In this document: positions 11,528 through 23,500 of the stretch, one piece after another
How positions within the stretch are numbered: the first letter of the stretch is position 1
How the letters are laid out: each line of letters starts with the position of its first letter
Assembly: GCA_035048495.1 (NCBI GenBank)
Contig: CM068549.1
Location: 11,828,000 to 11,891,999 of the forward strand
DNA: 64,000 nucleotides
Direction: 5' to 3'
DNA from: Euptelea pleiosperma
Lineage: Eukaryota > Streptophyta > Magnoliopsida > Ranunculales > Eupteleaceae
The notes under the pieces: model-generated
Told to the model about the DNA's origin: nothing
Seen by the model: only the letters and a program-made list of their open reading frames with translations
The model's database searches: none
Translations under genes and position numbers: made by a program

Positions 11528-14198
11528 CCAACCCTAGAGGTATATAGCCTTAACGGCTCAACCCTAGGGACTCTCTCTCTCGATTCTATCTCTCCCTTCC
11601 CCACTCTCTTTTCTCTTAATGTCTCTAACTCTCACAGAATCTCCACTTTCTCTGAAGTATCCTTCTTTCATAGATAACAATCGATCTCCATTCTCGATCT
11701 CTCACATCCATCTCTCTCAATGTAGCAAGCATCTTCTCAGCCAAGACTTCATCCTCTCTTGCACCGCCATCCTCTTTTTGGAAAAGCCACCATCACCAAA
11801 CTCTACCGAACTGCCTTCTGGAACTCCAACCTATAGGTGCTGCAAGCAGCCCCATCCACTGTGGGCTCCATCTCCTTCTTCCCACGCTGCACTGGGCACC
11901 GTTCCTCCCCTTCTAAAGCAACTCTCAAGAGCTCTACCGTCCAAACATGTGCTGCTCACCATCTTCCTCTTGCAACACTGCCACCAGAGTCTTACCACCT
12001 ACTGCATAGCGATCTCCACTCGCCATACCTGCACGGAGATCACATCTCCATCTCCTTTGCTGCCCCTCAAGCCTACAACGTGGTGGTTCTTCATGATGTT
12101 GCTGGATCTCTCCAGCAGGTGTTCGTCCACTGAACAGATAGCGTTGTTGGTTCTTCACCACCAACATGGAGAACCTACAACACATCCCACCGGACCAGCA
12201 ACCTCCTCCATCTCCATCCACGGCGCCACTACCAGCGCTTCAACCCCCATTTTGCAGGCCGTGGACTCCATCTCCTCCTCCTTTTGAAAGTGCAGACCAG
12301 CGTCTCCACCAGCCAGCACTCCTCTCAGGTTTCTCCCCTTGAGGCCGAGCTCTTTCTCTCTATCTTTCCCTAGTGCTGTCCATGAGCAGTTCGTGCGTGT
12401 AGCATCACAAGCCACCCTTGCAATATCCGACTCCATGACCTGCTCAAGCTATGCGTGATCCACCATGGGAGCCACCAAAATCCTCTTCTTTGTTGTCCAA
12501 TCCGGACTGCACTACCAACAACAGTTGCTCCTCTCCCTTCACACCCTCATGGCCAAGCCGACCTCATGGTAAGATCATCTCCTCTCTCTCTCTTATTCTA
12601 ACCCTAATCTATCCTCAAGCTTTCCACTCTCTCTAAGGCATCCTCACCCCACTCTTATCTCTCATTCTTCAAGTACTCTCCACTTTCTCAGCCGTCCTCA
12701 CCTCTCCCTGCCCTCTTTCTCTCTTTCTAAAAAGAAAAAAAGAAGAAGAGAAAACCAGAAAAACAAAAAGAAAAAGAAGAAGAAGAGAGAAGATGAACAC
12801 ATGAGCCACTCTTTTGCTCCAGCCATTTCATGTTGCTGGCCTGCAACCTGTGATCTACCACAACCTATCCCAACATCATCTCCATTGTTGCCAGACCTAC
12901 AGGTCTGCAACTCCGGCGTTAATGGTGTTGCAAACCAGCACATGCAGACCGAACCCATCTCTTGGATTCTGAGCTTCTCCTCTCTTCAACGCACTCTCCC
13001 TCTCCCAGATCTGAACGTCCTCTCCATGCGCTGGTGTCTCCCTTGCTGTGCACACCACCGAACTATTCACAAGTCTGCACTAGTCACGGCGCCCTTCTCA
13101 TGAGATGCTGCCCACCAAAGCACTGCCACTAGCATGCACCACGGTGATGCTCATCAACCTGCAACCCTTCACCACTATTGCCAGGATCTCTAGCTGCTCC
13201 ACCACCATTGCCCACCAGTCGTTACCGCTTGCAATACTCTAGCGTGCTCCCTTCCTTGCACTCATCACCGCCTGCAGCACCACATCAACTTCAACACGGC
13301 ACACCATGTAGTGGATCTCCACCTGTCAACTAGCGCGCACACCTAACTCCTACTAATCAGCCACCCAAGGTCAGCAACTCATGCTCCCTCTTGGAATCAT
13401 TATCACCGTCCATCCACCTTCTTCTCTTCACCGTTTCTCACTTTCAAAGAAAACACAAAAAATAGAAAAAGATAAAAAGAGAAGAGAAGGTGGAAGACCA
13501 AGTGCTGGCGCCTACAACTTCCACCGTCTATCTCCATTAGCACCATCACCACTTGCTGTACCGTGAACATCATGTCTCCTCCTCAAGCTTCATCTCCATC
13601 TCAAGCCACGGCCAGTGCACTTCACCTTTAAAAGCCAATCAAGTCCTCTCCCTTGCCGCCTCACCGTTCAATCTCACCATCAGTCCGGTAGTGCACCACG
13701 CTGCACACCTTTGGCCGACCACTTTTCAGGTGACTCACCTCTTCTCATGGCCAATCATGCATGTCGATCTATCGGCCAATTCACTTTGATCTCTAGAACT
13801 CGATCCTTCTTTCCAGTAAGTCACTCAAGGTTTGTCTCTCTCTCTAGGATCACTTCCTCTCTAGATTCTTATGATTTTCTCTCTCGTCAATTTTTGGCAC
13901 TTTCTCTCTCATCCTTTAGTTTCTATTCTCTTTCTCTCCTAGGGTTTAGCTAGAATATAGCTAATGGTTCAAACACACACAAGGGCCCACACAATGCAAG
14001 AAATAAGCAAAATATCTTAAATGCCCTAAATACGATAAAAGTCAGAAATGAACTATACCGGGGCCTATATGGCTGTAGTGTCCTAAACCAATTAGGTATA
14101 AGAGTTTATTAGGGTTTCAATTAACCATCTATAAGGTCAAGTAAGCAAGTCAACCTTGGTCAAATCTCATAAGAAGTCAAAAATACCTCTGAAAAAGT

Positions 14199-14530
14199 TT
14201 AAGGTATTACATCCCACTCTTCTTTCACCAGTGTACAAGTAGAGATCCTTCGAAACTCCTTCTTATCTACCGCATTAAAGATTGCATTTAACCTTTTATT
14301 ATTTTGACAACATTCTTCGGTGTCTTCTTTTGTCCATTGGGTTTTTGGTTTAAAGATTTCTTTTTCATCCACGGTAGTAGGAGAAGGTGACCAACCATCA
14401 ACTACTGTCATCCAAACCCTCTCATCTATTGACTTCAGGAAGGCTCTCATTTTTGTTTTCCAATAAGCATAATCCTCATCATCATCTGGATGCGTTTCCT
14501 CTTTCTCTTTGCATCTTTACAAACATGAGA
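14199..14530 (-). pseudogene. Copia gag N-terminus, truncated
   Basis: Reading from right to left, the frame gives FLKSIDERVWMTVVDGW followed by NNKRLNAIFNAVDKKEFRRI and VKEEWDVIP. This is the characteristic start of gag in SIRE-like Ty1/copia elements. The frame breaks off at 14199, where unrelated DNA begins, so only about 83 residues remain. A primer-binding site for the same element lies immediately upstream on the minus strand at 14585-14598, followed by LTR sequence. Confidence 0.75.
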
Positions 14531-14584
14531 AGAACAAATTGTACACAGGAACTCACTTGGGTGATTAAACCGTTAATGAGTGAA

Positions 14585-14872
14585 CCGCTCTAATACCAAT
14601 TGAAATTCAATACGCTCTCTTTTATCCAAATACCTAGAAGGTGAGTTGATTAGGTATTAAAATTCTTTTTAATTAACCTAATAAGATTACTAGTCTGGTA
14701 GGGGTAATATAATCGCATGGAACAATCTTAACAAAGAATTGATTGATTAACAAATGATTAATTATCTCATTCGACTAAGATCAAATATATCTCTGTGATA
14801 TATTGTTTATAGGTTATTTGAGTTAATCTAACAATTGTGCAAAAATTAAACAATGAGATCTTTACAGAGTTA
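14585..14872 (-). mobile_element. Primer-binding site and LTR remnant of minus-strand copia 1
   Basis: On the minus strand, 14598-14585 reads TGGTATTAGAGCGG, one change from the usual initiator-Met tRNA primer site of plant copia elements. The LTR end lies two bases away (TGAAATTC on the plus strand from 14601). LTR-like sequence, including GATATATCTCTGTGATATATTG-like words shared with the LTR at 36301, runs to about 14872. There another copia fragment interrupts it. Confidence 0.7.
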
Positions 14873-15320
14873 GTTCCTTCATGAGTAGTTTATAAAATAT
14901 CACAAGCTTGTTTAGCTATTTTACAAGCACTAACTCTTTTAAATTCACTAGGAGATAAAAAATAGTAAATGTCATTCAAAGCCCTATTGTTAACATTATG
15001 CATATTTATCTAAAACAGACCAAGCGTATTTATTTTTTAAATTAGTATGGTGACTTATTTTTCAAATTTACCATGGTGACTTCACCAACAATGACATTTT
15101 TCATAGGCTAATTCCAGCCCACTTCAATAGTCTTCTAAACTCTCCCATCAAGAGATTTTAGGAAGATGTTCATCCTAGCCTTCTAGTAGACATAGTTGAG
15201 CCATCAAACAAGGATGGTCGAGAAACATAGTTACCCTCTTCTCTCATAACCATATCAAGAAGAAATGATCTCACTCATGTGATTAAAACTTTTGCACAAG
15301 TGTTAAGTTCTGATTGCAAT
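14873..15320 (-). pseudogene. Gag remnant of minus-strand copia 2
   Basis: Read leftward from about 15300, frame-shifted pieces give SRPSLFDGS, RMNIFLKSL and a downstream VGW-like segment. These match the order of the SIRE-like gag start seen at 14199. Several stops and shifts are present. A degenerate primer-binding site (GCAATCAGAAC on the minus strand) lies at about 15306-15320 next to an LTR start. Confidence 0.55.
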
Positions 15321-16400
15321 TGAAGTTCCCTTGATATTTATATGAGAAGACCTATAGGGGGTGAATAGGTCTATTTTAAAATTGTCCTGAGTTGATTACT
15401 AATATTCTTGAATCAAAATAGATTAATCACCTTAAAGTAATAAAGCAAAGAGATAATAATCCATAACACACAAGTTTATAGTGATTCGATGAATCAACAT
15501 CTACGTCCACTTTCCAAATTGCTCTTATGAGCTCGTCACATTTCTTAATTCAATATCTAAGTATCCTTACCATATTGAATAGGGTTAAGAACCCAGTCTT
15601 GATCGTAATCGATATTAATAGAGTGAAGTCGCAACCTAACCCCACTCAGTCAAGATTCTACTTGACTCGAGCCGCATTATAGTATACAAGATGATATAAT
15701 AATCAGGAGAGTTAAGAAAAACTCTTAACTAACAACCAAAGTTACCTCCCAATCAAGATTGAAGAGGAATGAAGTTTCGATGATGTTGAAACTTAAACTG
15801 AAGCTGCTACTCAGAATCGTGGCTCATAACTATCACCCGAATCGCTGTACAGCCGAAGAACGCAGACCACTAGAGTTGATCTCCCAAAAAAGATAGCATG
15901 AAGAACCATTGAAACAAGTAAGGGAGCAGGAACAATTCTCTTGGAGATAAAGAACTCAAGAGAAGGTTGAGTGAATTAGTGAGTATGAAGGGGAGGGGGT
16001 ATTTATAGTTAAAGGGATGGGGAGGGTGCGGCTCGTGTTTTGAGTAAACCCAAGATCGATTGACTGGCCTGACGGACCAGTCGCCCGATCTCTTTACCCA
16101 GTCGACTGGGGGGTCATTTCCTTCCGGTCGTCCCATCTCAAAGTTCGGTCGACCCCTCAGATAGTTTTGTCCAATTAGGGTTTCAACTATTGGGAATTTT
16201 CCATAATAGCCTATGGTGTTCCAAATATGTCAAAGTGAGAATCTGAAGGTTTTTCCAAGTCCACGAACTCAAGTCTCCGCTATGCATCACGGATTGCCTC
16301 ATAGCCGTTCTTAGAATCACCAAGTCCCACTCTTCACATCATCGTAGTTGACTAAAAAGAGATTACATAAGTACCCAAGGTTGTTCTGGAATTGACAACA
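15321..16400 (-). repeat. LTR of minus-strand copia 2
   Basis: On the plus strand the LTR begins TGAAGTTCCC at 15321 beside the primer site. It ends at about 16400 in ATTGACAACA, the complement of a TGTTGTCAAT LTR start. It carries GTCGACTGG and GATCGATTG motifs at 16050-16155, related to the CAATCGATTGG motifs of the other copia LTRs here. The boundaries are by inspection only. Confidence 0.55.
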
Positions 16401-16595
16401 CAATAAATATACTTATCAAGCTGCTCCATCTATATGCCCCATATGTAGCCGTCGACATGAAGAAGGAGGTGAAGATAAAAAAATAATCTCTCTCTCCCTT
16501 TCTTTCTTACTCTTTTGGATGTTTTTGGTTTTGTTTCCTTTTGTTTTCAATCAGTTTTTGAGTTTATAAACACTTGTTAAACTGACTTAACATAA

Positions 16596-17017
16596 TCTAT
16601 TACTATTATAAAGTGAGAATCGGGGTTGGGGCATGCCACACGACACACGCCCACATGCGCCTCTTTCTACTTTAAAGGCAAACATTGCCTCATTTAAATG
16701 ATCAAGTTGTACAGCATGCTGACGTCCATGCAGTGCACGCTTAGAGACCACTAATCGTATGGATGTTTATCGCATCCCTTAGTGGACCTATATACCAAAT
16801 ATCAGTATGATTAGCGATTTCAATCCTTTGGATCTGAGTACCCCAGGTAGTGTTAGAAATCTACAATTAAAAATCACTAATCATGCTGATTTTTTGCATG
16901 TAGGTCAACCTAGGGATAGACCAAACATCGATATGGTTAATGATCTCTGAGTGTGTCCCACGTGTAAGGTGCTGCCATGTGTAAGGTGAACGTGCATCGC
17001 ACATGATATTCCCCTAG
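16596..17017 (+). mobile_element. Short non-autonomous Helitron
   Basis: The 5' end is TCTATTACTATTATAAAG, preceded by A. The 3' end is CCCCTAG, followed by T, with a small hairpin (GTGC-ATC-GCAC) about 11 bases before it. The A/T insertion site, TC start and CTAG end fit the Helitron rules. Inside are two inverted copies of a segment around CATGGATGTTTGG/CCTAGG-type words. The element at 57054-58145 has the same termini and internal words in the opposite orientation. It codes for no protein. Confidence 0.7.
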
Positions 17018-17028
17018 TATTGATAATA

Positions 17029-17062
17029 CTAGTTATTATGGCCCGTACTAAAGCACGAGCGA
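17029..17062 (-). mobile_element. 3' end of a second, minus-strand Helitron
   Basis: On the minus strand this reads ...GCTCGTGCTTTAGTACGGGC, an imperfect hairpin, then CATAATAACTAG followed by T. That is a typical Helitron terminus. The other end should lie to the right, but I could not fix it; the AT-rich DNA up to about 18880 may belong to it. Confidence 0.5.
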
Positions 17063-20000
17063 AGAAAAACAAAAATAATAAATTGTAAATTATTATAAAA
17101 TAATATAAAAGTCACATATAATCAACGGTTATCTTAATATCTGATTATAATTACATGAACATATATATCTTGTTTCAATATTTATAAACTAAAAAAATTA
17201 ATTTTTTATTTTGTTAATAGAACATTGAGTTAACTGGATGTATTGAGTGCTGTGTAGATTTTATGGGATTTCTGTATAAAAATTTTGATTAAAAACTTTC
17301 TTTAATCCATTTTCAAAACTAATAGGAGAAATAATATTTGAATATAGTTTAACTAAAACAATTTTGATCTTTCAAAATGTTGAAAATATAATTAAATTTA
17401 TGAGCTTTTCAAAACCTTTTTCCTCTGAGTTTTAGTTATTGGGTTTCTTTCATTTTTGCAACCCGATTTGTAAAGAAAGATGGGTCTTCACATGAACCCA
17501 TGTGAAAGCTTTTGCTTCTAGGTTCACTTCTTCTTCGTCTTTAATTATCATGTTCTCGAAATCTTCATTACCAAAATCCATTACCGTTTCCTTCTTCGTG
17601 TATTTGAAGAAGACCAAAATCAAGAAAAATGTACTTGAATGGATTTGCAATCTACAATAACGATATAGGGAATGGCCTATTTAATGGGTCTCCTTAAGAT
17701 CATATATCATACTCGTGATTCGATTCATGAGTGGCTATCATTGCCTCAAACAAAATCTTATAACATAATTTTCCAAAAAAAAATACACTGAGAGGGAGAT
17801 GTGTCCATGCATCTACCAATAATGAAAAAAAAAAGAGCAGAATCTGTAGCAAAAGAAAAGTTTTTTTGAATTCGAAACTGACTGTAATAAATCCATTATT
17901 ACAAATTTCATTCCTTTTAAAAATCTTCAGATAACGAACTGAAGGACGCTGAAAATTTAAAACGTCAAAGAAACTAAATCTATTTTCGTATTTACGATTG
18001 ATGATTGAAGCCTGCCATAGAAAATTGAAGCTTTCCTTATATGATTGATTGAATCTTTTGAACGTTAGGTTTTCTGCAAAAAATATATAGTGCAAGAGTT
18101 ATTCATACAATCCAATATGAAAGGGATTAATTAGATTTTGAAAAAAAAATACCGTGAGATTAAAGATTGAAGGCCATCATGGAATCTTTTGAGCATTAGG
18201 TTTTCTACAAAAAATATAAAATGCAAGAGTTATTCATCCAATCCAATGTGAAAGTGATTAATAAGATTTTGATAAAAAAAATACACCGCGAGAGAGATAC
18301 GTCCATGTATATACTAATACTGATACCCATCTACTAAAAGAACAAAAAAACATTTTCGAATTCTTCATAAGAAAATATATGAAAAAATATATTAAATAAA
18401 AAAAAAAAGGTACATGGAATAGAAGAGCTTTTTATCTGGGGAAAAATTATTTTGATTGGAATATATAAGTTAATATTTATATAAGAAAAAAAAAAGAGAC
18501 GTTTTGATTGGAAAGAGAGACGTTTTAGTTAGGAAACCTTGCACCGTAAAAGAAAATCTATTTAATGAAGACATGTAGAGACCTCAACAATTAAGAAATG
18601 CACCATTAATACTAGACACCTAGCATAGGCGTTAAGGAAAGAATATGTGATTAGAAAACTATTAAAAATAGAGAAAACATTTTGATTGAAAATTAAGAAA
18701 GAAGTTTTGCATGTTTAGAGTATTTATATAAGAAAAACTATTAAGACATGATTCTAAGATGATGACGTGGAGCGCTGAGAGTCCTAACAAATATTGTATA
18801 TACCTCTCCTAGGGTAAAATAACATGACAAATCTTGCAATGATGTATTGCTAGTAGATTTTGTCATAGACTAACCGACATACTCCCACTCTGACTTTATT
18901 TTAAATATTGATGACCTACGATTTGGGTCACATGCACCTACAATGGTCAATTGGGTCTAGCGAAAATGTACAAGTTGATAAACCCAAGGTGTTATCACTT
19001 TTTGGGTTAATTGTTTGATATGAACCCTAAGGAAATCTATGCATTGATCAATTTTCTAAAATCGATCCTAATTTCTTTTTTGTCCAGAAAATGCTACAGA
19101 ACTTCAACGAAAGTCATAGCAAGTGTTAGATATACCTTACTTCAGATAAAAAGACATGTCAAAACTCATGGCATAGTCCATTTAGTCAAAATCCTGATAT
19201 ACTTTTTCACATGCTAAACGAAATACTCCTACTCTAGTTCAATATGGGGTAGCACATGCACGGTTTTGGGTTTTACATGCTAGAAATGGCCAATCAAGGT
19301 CGGTAGAATAAGTTAAAGGAATGTATTAAGACTACTTGCACTTCAATCTGCAAAATCGTCATACAATCTAAAAATAAAGAGAGATCGAAACAAGTCCTGA
19401 TTTCACACTAAAATGAATCAAAACCTGTAGAGAGTATGATAATTATTTGAAAACTCTATTGGACGTCTAATAGGATTCTAGGGTTTACCAAGTTCTTACA
19501 ATGAAGCCCTAGGCATATCTCGGCATTACAAATTTATTTAAAAAAAAATAAACACTAAACCTCTAATACATCTAGAAAGACATTGAGACACTGGTCAACT
19601 AATCGAAATACTAGAATGTGATATGGTTTCTGGTTTGAGTTTTCAAGGTGCTACAAAATTAGTTACACTCACTCATTTGGCTGGGAGGTAGATGTATACC
19701 CTCCAGTTGTGAAAGGTCAAGGTTTCAAGCTATGTACTTGATATCCTAGTGGGTTGAGGTCCCTCTTGTTCATTGCGATGACTATACCTTATTGCCTTCC
19801 TTTTTAGTGTAAAATATTGAGTTCTCTTTTCACCCTTAACCAACTCCTCTCTCTCTCTCTCTCTCTAGTTCCCAAACCGCCACTCGATGTGATACTTTTT
19901 TTAGAAGACAGGCAACATCGGTGGTTAGTAGTTTAGTAAGATGGGTTTATCTCGGGATAAATACGATGGGGGGAGCTAATTTGAATCCCTCGGGTAAAAT

Positions 20001-20329
20001 AAGAAAAACCCCTACATTCAAAGACCTTTTTTTTTACCTTTAGCAAGAACTTCAAACCCAAGTTTGTAGTATCAACACTCACAAACTTTACCAACTCAGC
20101 AAGCTAGCATTTTCACTACAAACCTGCTGCTAACCTTCCATAGGGAGTAGAACAATGAGATATTGGGCAGCTTCTTGTTTTTCCATCGGGGCCGAAAATC
20201 AGGCGGATTAAGCAGCTTGACAAAGAGAATGAGGATAAATGGAACCCAAAAGCCAGATTGTGGGGTTCGTATTTGTGCCTACTTTTTACACATATTGGAC
20301 CCAAAAAACTAATTCCACTTTGAATAAAA
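17063..20329. other. AT-rich intergenic DNA upstream of VPS51
   Basis: No coding region was recognised. A 131-base period duplication is visible: 18051-18158 and 18182-18290 share GAATCTTTTGA, AGGTTTTCT and GCAAGAGTTATTCAT. A CT microsatellite lies at 19844-19866. The short open frames show no known motif. Confidence 0.6.
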
Positions 20330-20579
20330 CCTATAAACCAAACAAAGAATATCTCTTAATCCGGATGGAGCTCATCCGGGATAGCCTTGTAGCCATAACC
20401 AAACAACCCACATCCAACTCATTTCTGTTAATCGAGTCTATAGTAGTTCGTCAAGAGTCGAGAATTTCCCTCACATTCACGTACCTCGGTACCTGCAGAG
20501 CAGTCCACCTTCTCCTCCTCCTCTCTGTCGGTGCTTCAAAGTTCAAACCAAATCTGATCTGAGAAAGAAAGAACCGAAA
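20330..20579 (+). promoter_or_regulatory. Probable VPS51 promoter and 5' UTR
   Basis: A CT-rich patch (CCTTCTCCTCCTCCTCTCTG, about 20508-20527) lies 50-70 bases before the ATG, as in many plant core promoters and leaders. The only TATA-like word near is CTATAAAC at 20331-20338, some 240 bases upstream; it may or may not be used. The ATG context is GAAAATGGCT, a good plant start (A at -3, G at +4). The transcription start is not known. Confidence 0.45.
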
Positions 20580-23500
20580 ATGGCTGTCGACGATGTTCCA
20601 TTAGATGACAAGGCGAAGAGAATGAGAGATCTTCTGTCGAGCTTCTACTCTCCAGATCCTTCTTCTTCAATGGCCGCCAACGCTGCTGCTTCTGCGAAAT
20701 TCGCTTCGTTGGACGCCATCAACACAACTTCCTTCGATCCAGATCAGTACATGAACCTCTTGGTACGTTCATTAAAGCCTTCAATAATCAATATTCGATC
20801 TTTCTGACCCAGATTAGATCTGTTTGCTTCAGTTCTGATTTAAAAACGTGGTGGATGTTTGACTCTGATTTTCTGTTCAAGAGTTGCGAATGTCTGGGAT
20901 GCTTTGATTATTCTTCATTTTGATCTTCGCGTTTGTGTCGATTTGTTTATAGTTTCGTAAATAACTTGAATCGAAATTTTTGCAGGAAAATTTTAGTTTT
21001 TGTTCTGCTTCATTGTAAATTAGGGACTCGAATTTGGGTAGGATGTAATAATCCTTATTTATTATGTCACCTCTGGTTATTTTAGTTTCGCTGGAACAGT
21101 TTAGGGCCAGTTTGGATTGTCATTTTGTGCAAAAAAGAATACTTTTTATTGAAAAAAGCTCTTCACAATCTTTCCTTTCTTGGTGCAAAATGGTGATCCA
21201 AACGGGCATTAGATTTTGTGAGTCAACTTAAATTCTGTAAGGCAGTTTTCGATAAATGAGGATTCTATTAATCACAAACAAGGAATCCTGTTTTTTTTTT
21301 TTTTATTATAATTGTAGAATTTATTAAGAGTCAAAAGCCAACGCACACAACCTAAGAGCTCGAGATGACCTACAAAGGATAGATCCAACAAAATCACAAA
21401 GGGCAAAGAAAAACAAACATCCTAACTACCATCCTTTGTACAAACCAAATCCCAACAAAACACAAAATCCTCAAAGAAAAGTCTTGTACATTCAATAAAT
21501 GCTTTAGACCGCAAGAACATCAAGCCCTTGATATTGAGAATGACACTGGCTATCTCTTCTTCCTTGCCTTATGAAAACACTCTGATTTCTCTCCTTCCAG
21601 AAACCCCAACAAATAGCATAGGGAAGCATCTTCCATAACACTCTACCTCTATAAGAAAAGACAATCACCTGCCAGTTAGAAAAAAAGATCCATCAAAGAA
21701 CTCGGCATCACCCAAGACATCTCAAATTCCCCCAAAAACGACGTCCAAACTTTTCTCGCCACGATACAATGCATAAGAAGATGGTTTGACCGATTCCCCA
21801 CTATGTTTACACATCGAGCAAAACTCAACGATAATAATCCTTTTTGCAATCAAGTAATATACTGTGAGAATCCTATCCAAAGAAGTTGTCCACATAAAGA
21901 AAGCTATCTTGGAGGGATTTTGGATCTCCAAATAATAGGAGCCGGAAAACCATTGTTGATAGGCCTAAGTAAGGCCTTATAAAATGAACACACCAAAACA
22001 CACCGTCCTTAGACCATCTCCACAACCGCTTATCCTGATCTAAGACAGAGTTATGACAACCTTGGAGGCGAGAAAGTAAACTAGAAATGGGCTCAATCTC
22101 CCAATCGTTAAGTCTTCTTCTAGAACCAAAATTCCACGACACATCATCCCCCTCCCGAGTGTATCAGACCAGAATAGAGCACTTCTTCTTATCTGAAAGG
22201 GAGAAAAGATCCAGGAAATTCTCCATGAAAGGGTCTTCACCAAACCGCCTATCCTCCCAAAATCTAACTTTGTCCCCAATCCTTGCCTTGTAAAGAACAC
22301 CCTTGGAAAGTTCCATTGAATTTTTAATAATACCCCTTCACACACATCCGTAAGATGAATGAATTGCTTTACCTTCCCACTCAAATTCCACAGCCCCAAA
22401 CTTTCTTCCAATCGCCTTCCTCCTTAGGCTAGATCACTCCACGCCAAACCTCCACAACCATTTACCCAATAATGCCTTGTTTATAAGGGTAATTGTGAGG
22501 TTTTTGATCCCTAAGCCCCCTTGAGACTTAGTGCCACACATAGACTTCTAGTTGACAAGATGAAATTTGGTGTTACCTCTGCTTTGTCGTTCCATAAGAA
22601 ATCTCTCATGAACTTCTCCAAGATATTTACAATAGTCTTGGGAATGGAGAAAAGTGATAAGTATTAAGTAGTAAATAGGCAAACTGGAGAGGGTGTTCTT
22701 GATTAACACCAATTTCCCCCTTTTTGATAGATACATGGACTTCTAAGAAGCTAGCCTATAACAAAATATTTTTTTGAGAGGATGTTCTCTCCCATTTGCC
22801 ATTTGATGGGGTATTTGGAGAGAGAGGAATCTTATAGTGTTTGAAGGAAGGGAGGAAGATCTGTCAACCATCATTCTCAATATCAAGTGGTTGTTATTCT
22901 TTTGGTCAAATTTTTTGTTGAGTGTAGGGGTTTGTTCTTTGAAGATTTTGTTTCCGCTGGGATCTTTTGTGCTCTAGAGAGGGGACTTTAATTGTTATTT
23001 GTTATTATTTTGTTTAGATGGTTATCTTGACCACTATGCATACCTTTATAATTTCTCGGCTGTTCGGCCTTTTATAAAATCATATATTTTTTTATAAGTT
23101 TAGAATTAATTAAAAGCGAAAAGGGATTACAAGGAAAGTCAAAGAAGTCAAGAGATGTTTGACTTTTGTGTGATCTTTCAGTTGCTTTATTTTGCCTAGT
23201 GGTAGAAGGTCACCTCGACCTCCATAACTACTCTTTTTGTAATTGTTCAGCTTAGGCCTTTTTAATGATAATTTATACTTATATAAAAAAAAAGAAGTTG
23301 AGGAGACCTACTAAAAGCAAAAAACAATCAAAACGCTATCAGAGAAAAACTACACTGCTTCTCTAAAATAATCAAGGTCCCAAAACTCCCAACAGCATGT
23401 AACCAAATCTCTCAATGACTGGATCCCAGATAGCCTTGGATCTACATCTAGCCCCTAACAGAATGCCCAGATTCGTAGTAGGTAATCTACAAAGACCACA

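Larger units (their letters stand above)
8119..13960. other. Gene-free pyrimidine-rich repeat region
   Basis: Apart from the microsatellite, palindromes and the 10382/11391 repeat listed separately, this stretch is C/T-rich on the plus strand with many CTCTCT runs and short A-runs. Open frames are short, overlapping on both strands and biased by base composition. I see no conserved protein motif, splice pattern or RNA gene. It may be the untranslated leader or internal part of a large non-autonomous retroelement. Confidence 0.6.

Noticed and set aside
11619..12287. 222-codon plus-strand frame
   Set aside because: Ser/Pro/Leu-rich from CT-rich DNA, with open frames on the other strand and no recognisable domain.
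14199..14450. Host gene with an 83-codon minus-strand frame
   Set aside because: It matches the start of copia gag and is followed by a primer-binding site, so it is a retroelement remnant.
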